Source: Deltaproteobacteria bacterium (lineage in GTDB: Bacteria; Desulfobacterota; DSM-4660; Desulfatiglandales; Desulfatiglandaceae). Taken from it: a stretch of DNA of 24,094 bases. Made by a program: the position numbers and the translations under genes. The DNA is taken from NCBI GenBank assembly GCA_018644785.1, contig JABGPV010000044.1:1-24094 (forward strand). The letters run 5' to 3'. Below, one piece after another: positions 1 through 6,929 of the stretch. Position 1 is the stretch's first letter. Each line of letters begins with the position of its first letter. The notes under the pieces are model-generated. The model was not told the DNA's origin. It saw only the letters and a list, made by a program, of their open reading frames with translations, and did not search any database.

Positions 1-40
1 TGGATGTGTTTGATTCATTTTCCAAAATGCCCGACAAAAG

Positions 41-65
41 AAAGGTCAAACGTAGATTTGACCCC
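41..65 (+). repeat. GGTCAAACGTAGA..TTGACCCC repeat, copy 1
   Basis: This 25-bp stretch matches 7957-7981 at 22 of 25 positions in the same orientation. It also matches the inverted copy at 7921-7940, which lacks five bases of the TTGA part. It ends in GACCCC like the other repeats of this window. A GTTGAGC heptamer, fitting the attC core consensus GTTRRRY, follows at 101-107, but I see no paired stem there. Confidence 0.6.
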
Positions 66-134
66 AAGTTATATGATTCTAGCAAGCTTTTCGGTAATTT
101 GTTGAGCATACGTGCAGCAGTGAACCAGGATAGG

Positions 135-263
135 GGTTGGTATAAAACCATAAGATTTGATTGGTACCTGCTGCACGAAAATAACAGAACGGCTATTGTC
201 TTTCTATTCTGCTTCGCCTATGGCGTGAGTCACAAAGGGGTTGGCTAAAAACCATAAGATTTG
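135..263 (+). repeat. 25-bp direct repeat pair
   Basis: The units at 135-159 and 239-263 share GGTTGG, then three differing bases, then AAAACCATAAGATTTG (22 of 25 identical), with a period of 104 bp. The first unit is enclosed by a 9-bp perfect inverted repeat, GTGCAGCAG at 112-120 and CTGCTGCAC at 168-176. The function is unknown; the spacing suggests a tandemly duplicated small element. Confidence 0.55.
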
Positions 264-307
264 TAATACATCCCATTGAACACGGCATGGAACCGACGGT
301 TTTCTGG

Positions 308-358
308 GGTCTGTTAAACAGACCGAGGGCCGTGCTTTAAGCATTTTGCCTAAAGCAC
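308..358. repeat. two adjacent hairpins
   Basis: Positions 308-315 (GGTCTGTT) pair with 317-324 (AACAGACC) around a single A. Positions 332-343 pair with 347-358 in a 12-bp stem with one mismatch and a 3-nt loop (GTGCTTTAAGCA / TGCCTAAAGCAC). Neither is followed by a T-run, so they are not intrinsic terminators. No coding sequence overlaps them convincingly. Confidence 0.5.
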
Positions 359-625
359 ACTGCCTTGATCCCGATGGATGACTGGTGCGGATTAGCATAC
401 GCTGACCGAGAACCTAACAGCAAGAAATAGCGGGCGCGAATTGGAGGGTTAAACAAAGCCGTGCTGGTAGGCAGTTTGGAGCCAAGAAAAAAAATTGAGT
501 TTTTTTAATGGAGAGGTGTTTTTTCTCTTGACTAGCCCTTTAATGGATGACCCCATATCCACGATTCGCTTTCCAATTCATGTCTTTTAATTCCAATAAG
601 TTAGCTTGTCCAGACCCCATTCTTT

Positions 626-700
626 TTATTGGTTCACCCCGTGATCGCTTACCTTGATGACCCAGACCGTCAGTTCATTGTCTTGGATAGAATAAACGTG
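626..700 (-). pseudogene. RelE/ParE-family toxin C-terminal remnant
   Basis: Read on the minus strand, this stretch encodes HVYSIQDNELTVWVIKVSDH and four more residues, then TAA. The VYSIQDN-LTVWVIKV part resembles the last beta strands of RelE/ParE-superfamily mRNA interferases, which normally end in a GHRREVY-like segment; here that end is degenerate. A TAG lies in frame just upstream and no start codon or N-terminal half is present. I therefore read it as a fragment of a lost toxin gene. The match is from memory of the family and covers only about 20 residues. Confidence 0.4.
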
Positions 701-761
701 GCCTGTCCCCTAATATATTGATCTCTATCCACCACGGGCTGAAAACAGTTTGTAAATTCGG

Positions 762-790
762 TTGACAATTGGTGCAGACTTCGGTACGCT
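762..790 (+). promoter_or_regulatory. candidate sigma70-type promoter for the ATPase gene
   Basis: TTGACA at 762-767 is followed 17 bp later by TACGCT at 785-790, a good -35 box with a weak -10 box. If used, transcription would begin close to the ATG at 796, giving an almost leaderless message. The upstream TTG at 769 would then not be transcribed, which favours 796 as the start. Confidence 0.35.
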
Positions 791-795
791 CAGGT

Positions 796-1959
796 ATGAT
801 TTCTCGTGAGATAGAAAATAAAACTCTGGTCTATGCTAAACAATACCCAGTTATAACCATTACGGGTCCTCGTCAGTCCGGCAAGACCACTTTGGCAAAA
901 ATGATCTTCCCGGATAAGCCGTATGTTTCGCTGGAATCCCTTGAAGAAAGAGATTTTGCTCAAAATGATGCGAAAGGTTTTCTGAACCGTTTTCCACAAG
1001 GCGCCATTCTGGATGAGATCCAACGGGTGCCGGACTTACTGTCTTATTTGCAGGTTTTGGTGGATGAATCAGATCAGGTAGGGCAATTTATTCTGACTGG
1101 CAGCCAGAACTTTGAACTTCTTGATACGGTAAGCCAATCGTTGGCCGGAAGAACCGCCCTGGTCAAGCTCCTGCCGTTCAGCCTGGATGAGATCAGTAGA
1201 ATATCTGAACCTCCAGATTCCATCGATACCCTGCTTTACAATGGGGCCTACCCCAGGATATATGACCACAAGCTCAATCCCACCGAGGCATTGTCCTTTT
1301 ATGTCAGTACCTATGTGGAGAGAGATCTGCGCCAAATGATCAATGTCAAGGACCTGGCGCAGTTTGAAATGTTTATCAAGCTCTGTGCCACCCGGACAGG
1401 GCAGGTGTTGAATCTGTCATCTCTTGGCAATGATTGTGGCGCGAGCCATAATACCATTAAGAGTTGGTTGTCAATCCTGGAGGCAAGCTATATCGTAAAG
1501 CTTTTACAGCCCTTTTATAATAATCTGGGCAAGAGGTTGATCAAGGCGCCAAAACTTTATTTTTACGACACAGGGCTTGCGGCTTTTTTGCTTGGTATCC
1601 AACAGAAAGAACATATTGCTGCCCACCCTCTGCGTGGGGCTTTATTTGAAAACCTGGTTGTCTCGGAACTGTTGAAAAAAAGGTTTAACCAGGGGAAGAC
1701 CGATAACCTTTATTATCTCAGAGACAGCCGGGGCCATGAAGTGGATATCCTCCTGGATTATGGTTTGCACCTGGACATGGTCGAAATCAAATCAGGGCAA
1801 ACCCTGGGCCACAGTTTTTTTGGCGGTCTGCATCATTTTCGCAGCATTTACAAACAAACCAGAAACTGTTTTTTGGTATACGGTGGTGATCAGGACAGGG
1901 TTCAGGAAGAGGTGAGAACCATTCCATGGAAAAAATTATCGTCACTTGTGATCGAATGA
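796..1959 (+). CDS. AAA ATPase with C-terminal DUF4143
   Basis: The 387-aa product has the build of the AAA_14/DUF4143 ATPases. A P-loop GPRQSGKTT lies near residue 25. A Walker B-type segment AILDEIQRVP lies near residue 75, followed by a sensor-like ILTGSQNF. The C-terminal DUF4143 half has the restriction-nuclease-like FENLVVSELLKKR...RDSRGHEVDILL...VEIKSG pattern. Family members are widespread and often horizontally mobile; their cellular role is not settled, though toxin-antitoxin-like or DNA-associated roles have been proposed. I chose the ATG at 796 because the family typically begins M-x(2)-REIE; a TTG at 769 would add nine residues. It is the only convincing plus-strand gene here and stands alone. 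The length is normal and the gene looks intact. Confidence 0.88.
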   Translation: MISREIENKTLVYAKQYPVITITGPRQSGKTTLAKMIFPDKPYVSLESLEERDFAQNDAKGFLNRFPQGAILDEIQRVPDLLSYLQVLVDESDQVGQFILTGSQNFELLDTVSQSLAGRTALVKLLPFSLDEISRISEPPDSIDTLLYNGAYPRIYDHKLNPTEALSFYVSTYVERDLRQMINVKDLAQFEMFIKLCATRTGQVLNLSSLGNDCGASHNTIKSWLSILEASYIVKLLQPFYNNLGKRLIKAPKLYFYDTGLAAFLLGIQQKEHIAAHPLRGALFENLVVSELLKKRFNQGKTDNLYYLRDSRGHEVDILLDYGLHLDMVEIKSGQTLGHSFFGGLHHFRSIYKQTRNCFLVYGGDQDRVQEEVRTIPWKKLSSLVIE

Positions 1960-2091
1960 CCATATTCATGCAGCAAAATTTGCGGCCTGTTTTTTTAGCT
2001 CACCCTCTTGTGGCGTATTGTTTGTTCAGCCAGTCCACCTGTCTATTGTTATTAAAATAGTTTCATGCTGATGGATATCAAAATGCCGGGA

Positions 2092-2412
2092 TCAATATTT
2101 CCTGAATTCAATGGCTTCGTAGTGTGCCGATGTCCGATCCCATCGTTTGAGTAACAACTGTGCTGCATCCGGAACATAACAGCGAGCATAGTCTTCTCCT
2201 TGGAAGTCTATGACATTCTGCAGTGAATCGAATGTCATGATGGTTACAAATTCAACTTCATCCGCAGTATCTCGTCGCATCAATTCAATACTCCGATACC
2301 CGGGGATATTCTTAGCTTCAATTCCAGGAAATACGTCATTATGAAGAAGATTTTGGTATGGGTCTGCATTTTCCGGAGTTGTCCAACCGTGCCAAACACG
2401 TTTAATTGCCAT
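2092..2412 (-). CDS. small dimeric alpha/beta-barrel (antibiotic biosynthesis monooxygenase-like) protein
   Basis: The 106-aa product begins MAIKRVWHGWT and continues with a strand-helix-strand pattern (PGYRSIELMRR, EVEFVTIMTFDSLQNVIDF) typical of the ferredoxin-like dimeric alpha/beta-barrel superfamily (ABM/EthD-like). Such proteins are often small monooxygenases, heme-degrading enzymes or uncharacterised stress proteins. No catalytic residue can be assigned from sequence alone. A ribosome binding site TGGAG lies about seven bases before the ATG. The gene has its own spacing from both neighbours (about 130 and 190 bp) and is probably a single-gene unit. Confidence 0.7.
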   Translation of the reverse strand: MAIKRVWHGWTTPENADPYQNLLHNDVFPGIEAKNIPGYRSIELMRRDTADEVEFVTIMTFDSLQNVIDFQGEDYARCYVPDAAQLLLKRWDRTSAHYEAIEFRKY

Positions 2413-2602
2413 ACTGAAACTCCATTATTTTTTTTGTCCAGTTTATGCGTTAAACACCTGGTTGGCCCTTTTTTGGAATAGGCATTCCCATGTAAGAAAA
2501 CTATTTCCCGAATACCAAAGGGTTTGACGAATCACAGCGTGAAGCAAAAAGGTAGGAATTAAAGAGTATCATGTCGCCGGAATTCTCCGCATGTTACACC
2601 TT

Positions 2603-3205
2603 CTAAAGGGCTCTAGTGAACCTTTTCATGAACGAGACCAAGTCTGACCTGCGGCTACCCAAATAGTACCTGGATTTTGACTTCCTGGGGTACAGTTTTT
2701 GAAGGATATTTCCGTCGGGACTTAGCGCAAAGGTCCTCGGGATATACTTTCCATCCAAATCATACTTTGAACTGAGGCTCGGATATCTGTCTTGGTTTAT
2801 GCGGATCATGACAAACTTCCTTGTTTCCGTTATGATCGTTTGGTCGTCAAATAGTTTCATATATTTTTTGCATGTCGGGCACCAGTCGGCATAAAAAATG
2901 ATGATCGCTCCTTTTCCGGTCTTTTTTGATAACCAGAGCCCTTCTCTATAGGCATGCCACACGACGCCTTCTTCCGTGTTTTCCTCCGGCTTTGCGGACC
3001 GGTCATCATTGGTCTTTTGAGATTCACTTTTCTTGTATTTTTCTTTATGGATTTTGATTTCCCCATCTGACTTTGGATCTACCGGTTTCTTATCAGAGAA
3101 ATGGGTCACACCATTTTCGTCGGTCCACTGGTAAATCTCAGCGGCAGCCGTCCTTAAAAAAATGACCAGGATGATCAACAAAAACCAGCCGGCTTTTCCT
3201 TTCAT
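2603..3205 (-). CDS. exported DUF4124-thioredoxin-like protein
   Basis: The 200-aa product starts MKGKAGWFLLIILVIFL, a signal peptide or N-terminal anchor probably cleaved after TAAA. A DUF4124 segment follows (IYQWTDENGVTHFSDKKP, about 24-41), then a lysine-rich linker, then a thioredoxin-fold domain with FYADWCPTCKKYMK (CPTC active-site pair near residue 108) and a PRTFALSPDGN segment containing the usual cis-proline region. It is most likely a periplasmic thiol-disulfide protein of the DsbD-gamma/thioredoxin_7 kind. I chose the ATG at 3205 because GGAGG lies six bases before it; a TTG at 3229 would add residues ahead of the signal peptide. It follows the cyclase gene by 13 bp, so the two are cotranscribed. 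Confidence 0.82.
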   Translation of the reverse strand: MKGKAGWFLLIILVIFLRTAAAEIYQWTDENGVTHFSDKKPVDPKSDGEIKIHKEKYKKSESQKTNDDRSAKPEENTEEGVVWHAYREGLWLSKKTGKGAIIIFYADWCPTCKKYMKLFDDQTIITETRKFVMIRINQDRYPSLSSKYDLDGKYIPRTFALSPDGNILQKLYPRKSKSRYYLGSRRSDLVSFMKRFTRAL

Positions 3206-3218
3206 GTGTCCTCCATTT

Positions 3219-4853
3219 TCAGGGTTCAAGGGAAAAAGTCTGAACAGACCCTGATTTTCCCTTTACTTTTATGGCAGGCATGGCTTTAAAGACGAACGCC
3301 TTTTCAAGTTCCTTTGCGACCTTTGAACTGACAAGAATATCCGTGCCGAATTCCTTGTTCAGGTCCTGGATTCGAGAGGCCAGATTCACCGTGTCTCCAA
3401 TCAGGGAATAGGCCGTGCGATCCGAACTGCCGATATTTGCGGCCAGGACCGTTCCGGTATGAATACCGATCCCGTGGTTCAGGGTTGCATATCCCTGGAG
3501 GGCATGATTCCTGTTAATCTCTTCCAGGCGCTTTCGCATGGAAAGGGCGGCCTGTGCCGCGGAATGTACATGATTTGGGTCGTATATGGGGGCTCCAAAG
3601 ACCGCTTCTATCTCATCGCCTATGAACTGAAGGATCAGTCCCCCGTGCGACTTGATGGTTTCCGCCATGGCATTTAAATAGTCGTTGAGCAGGTGGATCA
3701 GCTCTTTGGGGGGCGTCTTTTCCACCAGGGGGGTGAAGTCGCGAAGGTCCGCGAACAGGATGGTTGCCTCTTTGAGTTCGCCATCGAGGGGGATACTGCC
3801 GTTCAGGATTTCATCCCGAATCTGGGCGTCAACATACCGGCCGAAGGTGTTCTTAATCAGTTCCCGCTCCCTTAACCCCGCTGTCATGGCATTAAGGGCC
3901 TCTCCCGCATAGCCAATCTCATCATTGGTGTAAACGACGGCCTTTGCATTGAGATCCCCTTTTCTTACCCGGCTCATGGTGCGGATGATTTCCGCAACGG
4001 GTTTCCTGAGATGATGCAGGACCAGCATGGCAATCAGAAGGGATATCACCATAAACATCACACTCTCCACGGCGATGCTCTTCTGAATGGTGTCTGCCAG
4101 CATGAGAGGGGTCACTTGCCCATTGGCCTGCATGGACCTGAACTCACCGATGGTCAGGTGGATAAAAGCGAGGGGAACGATTGAAACAGCAAAAACCAGG
4201 GCCACCAGCCGTGTTTGCAGGTTAACGGAGCGTGCCCCTTTCACTTTCAAAAGACCGCCATCCGGAAAAAACAAAGGGACCATGGTGTGCTGTGACACGT
4301 GTTCCACCCAGAAAAAGGCCATCATGCTGGTGATGAGTCCGCAGGCGATTCCCATACCCATGCTTTTGGGAGATAAGAAAAAGGCAAACAAAATCGTCCC
4401 GAATCCCCAGATAAGAATATCCATGACCGCCACCATGAAAGGCTCATTGAGCAGCCTTCGTCTGGCGGAATCCAGCAATCGGGGATCGGGATCAATGCCG
4501 TCGGCAAAATGCCTTATGCATCTTCGGATGGGTCTTTCATACCAGATGGTAATGATGCAAATGACCGCCAACGAGCTGGTTCCGTAGGTAATATCCAGGT
4601 GGCGAAGGAGGGTCAGGAGTCCGTCGGACAGGGTGAGGCTGCGGTGGGTAAAAGAGATTTTGGTGATGAAGTCGCCGATAAAGTTGACAAATATATTTCC
4701 CAGAAGCATGCTGTTGATCAGGAAAAAATATCGAAGTTTGCCGTATGTGCGGATGTGGGGTTTCATGGGATAACTATTGACCAATGTTACGGGTTTGGGG
4801 CCTCGGCCGGTGGTCGTCGCGGGTCGGACCAAGCAAGGGAAATCTCGGGACAT
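3219..4853 (-). CDS. membrane class III adenylate/guanylate cyclase with HAMP domain
   Basis: The product is 544 aa from the ATG at 4853. Six hydrophobic segments (roughly residues 42-62, 92-104, 140-160, 165-185, 215-235, 262-282) precede a HAMP domain (about 284-335) and a class III cyclase domain (about 360-544). FADLRDFT supplies two metal-binding aspartates (D369, D372). FIGDEIEAVFG and SLIGDTVNLASR give D413 and the transition-state N490 and R494. The residue usually lysine in adenylate cyclases before FIGD is glutamine (Q409), so the nucleotide preference is uncertain. The first 29 residues include a repeat copy (4821-4836); a second start at 4766 (MKPHIRTYGK) would exclude it and may be the real one, although neither start has a strong ribosome binding site. 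It lies between a metallophosphoesterase and a thioredoxin-like gene. Confidence 0.85.
   Translation of the reverse strand: MSRDFPCLVRPATTTGRGPKPVTLVNSYPMKPHIRTYGKLRYFFLINSMLLGNIFVNFIGDFITKISFTHRSLTLSDGLLTLLRHLDITYGTSSLAVICIITIWYERPIRRCIRHFADGIDPDPRLLDSARRRLLNEPFMVAVMDILIWGFGTILFAFFLSPKSMGMGIACGLITSMMAFFWVEHVSQHTMVPLFFPDGGLLKVKGARSVNLQTRLVALVFAVSIVPLAFIHLTIGEFRSMQANGQVTPLMLADTIQKSIAVESVMFMVISLLIAMLVLHHLRKPVAEIIRTMSRVRKGDLNAKAVVYTNDEIGYAGEALNAMTAGLRERELIKNTFGRYVDAQIRDEILNGSIPLDGELKEATILFADLRDFTPLVEKTPPKELIHLLNDYLNAMAETIKSHGGLILQFIGDEIEAVFGAPIYDPNHVHSAAQAALSMRKRLEEINRNHALQGYATLNHGIGIHTGTVLAANIGSSDRTAYSLIGDTVNLASRIQDLNKEFGTDILVSSKVAKELEKAFVFKAMPAIKVKGKSGSVQTFSLEP
4821..4836 (+). repeat. GGGTCGGACCAAGCAA direct repeat, copy 1
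   Basis: The 16-mer recurs exactly at 6818-6833 in the same orientation, and the five bases upstream match at four positions. This copy lies at the extreme 5' end of the cyclase gene, suggesting that the leader of that gene, or its first codons, came with a repeat. Confidence 0.6.
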
Positions 4854-4884
4854 CTTGATTCCATATCCTTTGTTATGACTCCCG

Positions 4885-6009
4885 CTATTCGGTTCGCAGA
4901 ACGTAGGCCGCGATTTCCGCCGTCGATCCCAGCCGGGCCTGCGGCCCCCAGCACCCTACGCCGGAGTTGACGTAGATCGACGTGTCCCGAAACCGGTGCA
5001 TGCCGGACACAAAAGGCTGGAGGATTGCCATCATGATCTGGCCCGGAAACAGTTGCCCTCCGTGGGTGTGCCCGGAAAACTGAAAGTCAAAGCCCGCCTC
5101 GGCGGCCTCAAATACGCTTTTGGGTTGGTGGGCCATCAGAATCCGAACATCGGCGGGGGCCGCATCCCGGATCGCTGCGGCGGGACTGGAGGCATGCCCG
5201 GGAAAATAACTTCCCTCCATGTAATCGGTGACGCCTCCAAGCAGAACGGTTCCGGTGCCTCGGGTCAGCAACCGGTGGCTGTTGAGCAGCACATGAAATC
5301 CGAGATGTTCCAGGTGTGAAATCCAGTTTTCGACCCCCTGGGCCGGGCCGTAATATTCGTGGTTGCCGGTGACGAAATAGCGGCCGAAGGGTGCCGAAAG
5401 GTCCGCAAGTGGTCGGACAATCCCGGCAATTTGTTTCACCGAACCGTCAGCGAGGTCCCCGGTGATGGCGATCACATGCGGGGCCAGGGAGTTGGCAATG
5501 CGAACGATGGCCTCCACCCAGGCCCGGCTGGTAGTGGGACCGGCATGAATGTCCGTCAGATGAACGATGCGAAAGCCGTCCAGATCCCTCGGCAGCCCCT
5601 TGACGGGTACCGGGATGACTTTGGTCACCGGCAATTCCCTGGCATGCAGAGCCGCGCTTCGGGCAAGGCCGGCGGAAAAAAGAATAAGCCCCCCCTGGAC
5701 GGCTTGTTTGATAAACTGCCGGCGATCAGGGTCTGCCGTAGCGGGTTCCGACTTTGTGAAGAATTTGAATTTTCGGAGAAGAAAGCGGGAAGCAGCGACA
5801 AAGATCCCGTATACGCCTAAAAGGAAAAGGGACAGAAAAACAAAGAGCATGCCCGTCGAACCGGCACCCCTGAGATCGGCCCGCAATTCCCCGTGGATCC
5901 CTGGGAAGTGTGCGGCAAGAAATACGACCAAACTGCCGGAAACAGCGACAAGCAGTCCCAGCAAGAGACTGCCGTGGAATCTTACCTTGCGTCGGTTTTC
6001 CTGTCTCAT
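4885..6009 (-). CDS. membrane-anchored calcineurin-like metallophosphoesterase (YaeI/YkuE-like)
   Basis: The 374-aa protein has two N-terminal hydrophobic segments (about 12-34 and 52-74) and then a twin-arginine-like RRQFIK near residue 97 followed by a third hydrophobic stretch. The metallophosphoesterase domain carries all the usual motifs: LTDIHAG (about 151), GDLADG, GNHEYY, MAHQPKS and SGHTHGGQ, which provide the two-metal site. YaeI/YkuE/LpxG-like relatives act on membrane or envelope phosphate esters such as UDP-2,3-diacylglucosamine; the substrate here cannot be told. The gene is intact and starts a leftward group with the cyclase 31 bp downstream (118 bp if the cyclase starts at 4766). 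The ribosome binding site at the ATG is weak. Confidence 0.85.
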   Translation of the reverse strand: MRQENRRKVRFHGSLLLGLLVAVSGSLVVFLAAHFPGIHGELRADLRGAGSTGMLFVFLSLFLLGVYGIFVAASRFLLRKFKFFTKSEPATADPDRRQFIKQAVQGGLILFSAGLARSAALHARELPVTKVIPVPVKGLPRDLDGFRIVHLTDIHAGPTTSRAWVEAIVRIANSLAPHVIAITGDLADGSVKQIAGIVRPLADLSAPFGRYFVTGNHEYYGPAQGVENWISHLEHLGFHVLLNSHRLLTRGTGTVLLGGVTDYMEGSYFPGHASSPAAAIRDAAPADVRILMAHQPKSVFEAAEAGFDFQFSGHTHGGQLFPGQIMMAILQPFVSGMHRFRDTSIYVNSGVGCWGPQARLGSTAEIAAYVLRTE

Positions 6010-6059
6010 GTGATAAGCTTCTTTTCCGTGGCCCTCTCAAGTATGTGGGTCCGGGGTCC

Positions 6060-6085
6060 GGGGTCGCCCTTTAATGGGCGACCCC
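6060..6085. repeat. GGGGTCGCCC hairpin repeat
   Basis: This is a perfect 10-bp inverted repeat: GGGGTCGCCC (6060-6069), loop TTTAAT, GGGCGACCCC (6076-6085). A partial copy, CCCTTTAATGG-x2-GACCCCAT, lies near 533-554. It lies about 18 bp from the GTTGGGC heptamer at 6104-6110, so it may interrupt the attC site of the hicBA cassette. Confidence 0.7.
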
Positions 6086-6103
6086 ATTCTGTTACATGGC
6101 ATG

Positions 6104-6110
6104 GTTGGGC
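6104..6110 (-). other. candidate attC R'' core of the hicBA cassette
   Basis: On the minus strand this is GCCCAAC, fitting RYYYAAC, nine bases after the hicA stop codon. The stem and R' core of an attC site do not follow. Instead the GGGGTC hairpin begins 18 bp further on. It is read as the left end of a broken attC site by analogy with 7991-7997, which shows the same arrangement. Confidence 0.35.
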
Positions 6111-6119
6111 AAGATATTT

Positions 6120-6299
6120 CTATTCAAATTCAGAACGAGATAATCCAGATTGCCGGATAATAGACAACACTGTCACAGTAGATAAAGATGTCTTTCGCTG
6201 CATAGCAATATGGCTTCCGCGTCTTCTCACCTCTACAAAACCATGCTTTTCGAGGATCTTGCAAACCTCTTTTCCTGAAAAAACACGTAGCTTACCCAA
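6120..6299 (-). pseudogene. hicA: HicA-family toxin with internal deletion
   Basis: Starting at a TTG that overlaps the end of hicB (MGKLRVFSGKEVCKILEKHG when the TTG is read as Met), the 59-aa product matches the YcfA/HicA mRNA-interferase family: the helix KEVCKILEKHGF, then VRRRGSHIAMQ with the catalytic histidine, and the usual end SIIRQSGLSRSEFE. Typical family members have about 13 more residues, PxPDHxEIRxGTL-like, between the TVTV strand and LSIIRQSG. Here that segment is missing in frame. The last beta strand is therefore absent and toxicity is doubtful even though the histidine remains. Order and overlap (hicB first, then hicA) fit a cotranscribed pair. Confidence 0.72.
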
Positions 6300-6513
6300 C
6301 CGCTACCTCCACATGTGTGACATAGACCTCTTCATGCAGCCTTGCTTGAATTTCTTCTGGGGAGGCCGTTTCAAAAAAGAGTTCCAATGCCTCTTGAAGA
6401 TTTTTCCTAGCTTCATCGACAGTGATACCCTGACTTGCAACATCCAACTCAGGACACAAAGCGACGTATCCATCATTTTCCCGCTCAATAATTGCAGTAA
6501 GCTTCTTGGTCAT
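6292..6513 (-). CDS. hicB: HicB-family antitoxin
   Basis: The 73-aa product, MTKKLTAIIERENDGYVALC followed by PELDVASQGITVDEARKNLQ, is the classic degraded-RNase-H fold of HicB: a strand with GYVALCPELDVASQG, then a helix with EA..NL.EALELF. It lacks the separate C-terminal DNA-binding domain found in longer HicBs. It would neutralise the HicA encoded immediately downstream. An AGAGGT ribosome binding site lies about eight bases before the ATG. A 10-bp palindrome CCTATATAGG lies at 6604-6613 upstream, a possible operator but short enough to be chance. Confidence 0.82.
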   Translation of the reverse strand: MTKKLTAIIERENDGYVALCPELDVASQGITVDEARKNLQEALELFFETASPEEIQARLHEEVYVTHVEVAVG

Positions 6514-6650
6514 AATATATACCTCTCATGTGGATAATTTTTAATCCCCCCTGCCAGTAATTCCGGGAGCGGGTAAAAACAGGCGATAATCGAGCTTTCC
6601 ATTCCTATATAGGGGCTAAAGGATTAAAACATAGGTTAAAATCTGAAAGA

Positions 6651-6842
6651 TTAATTTAATGCTGATACAGCTTCCTCGATTGCAGCCTTACTATATCCTA
6701 AAATTTGCAAAACGTCCTCTAACATACACCTTTTTTTGGGTGTGTCATTGTTTGTCACTACCCAATACGGGGCCTTGTTGGGCTGTCGTCTGTCGGTCTG
6801 TCGTATGTCTGCGTCGTGGGTCGGACCAAGCAATAACGACAA
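6651..6842 (-). pseudogene. possible cassette gene fragment
   Basis: The open frame encodes up to 63 aa from a TTG, or 35 aa from a GTG at 6758. Its end, MLEDVLQILGYSKAAIEEAV plus four residues, is helix-rich and looks protein-like, but I do not recognise a family. The N-terminal third overlaps the GGGTCGGACCAAGCAA repeat, so the original start may have been lost. It sits directly downstream of an attC-like site (6865-6922), where the next cassette's gene would be expected. Confidence 0.3.
6818..6833 (+). repeat. GGGTCGGACCAAGCAA direct repeat, copy 2
   Basis: This is an exact 16-bp copy of 4821-4836 in the same orientation, 2 kb away. The core GGTC-G-GACC is nearly palindromic. It lies within the cassette region, between the attC-like site and the 6651-6758 frame. 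Confidence 0.6.
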
Positions 6843-6864
6843 TGAGAGGCCGTATTTATCTGAG

Positions 6865-6922
6865 GCACAACGTCAGTCTGAGTGGCGCGCGATAGCGCGT
6901 CAGCTCCAGACACAGCTTGTGC
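6865..6922 (-). other. integron attC-like recombination site
   Basis: Read leftward, it starts with GCACAAG (R'', 6922-6916), eight bases after the stop of the 192-aa gene, and ends with GTTGTGC (R', 6871-6865). Between them, GTCTGGAGCTGACGCGC pairs with GCGCGCCACTCAGAC around the loop TATC. One arm carries two extra bases (G and C) and there is one mismatch: the bulged stem expected of attC. The R'' matches six of seven bases of the complement of GTTGTGC found at the start of the same cassette (7520-7514). The length of 58 bp is within the known attC range. Confidence 0.7.
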
Positions 6923-6929
6923 ATTGTTA

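Larger units (their letters stand above)
1..795. other. gene-poor left end with repeats and remnants
   Basis: I find no convincing intact gene here. The short open frames have no recognisable domain or ribosome binding site. The stretch holds a copy of a GGTCAAACGTAGA-type repeat (41-65), a 25-bp direct repeat (135-159 and 239-263), two hairpins (308-324 and 332-358), a partial copy of the CCCTTTAATGG/GACCCC repeat seen at 6060-6085 (about 533-554), and a toxin-gene remnant (626-700). It looks like decayed accessory DNA. Confidence 0.5.

Noticed and set aside
6..248. 80-codon plus-strand frame at the window start
   Set aside because: It spans repeats (41-65 and part of the direct repeat) and has no ribosome binding site or family resemblance.
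412..454. ACCTAAC ... GTTAAAC as an attC site on the plus strand
   Set aside because: The end heptamers fit the consensus, but the site is only 43 bp long and has no imperfect stem between them.
1969..2000. Terminator after the ATPase gene (GCAAAATTTGC followed by a T-run)
   Set aside because: The palindrome leaves almost no loop and the T-run is separated from it by GGCCTG; too weak to call.
6777..6783. GTTGGGC as a further attC core
   Set aside because: No paired core or stem is nearby; the surrounding GTCTGTCG-like sequence is low in complexity.
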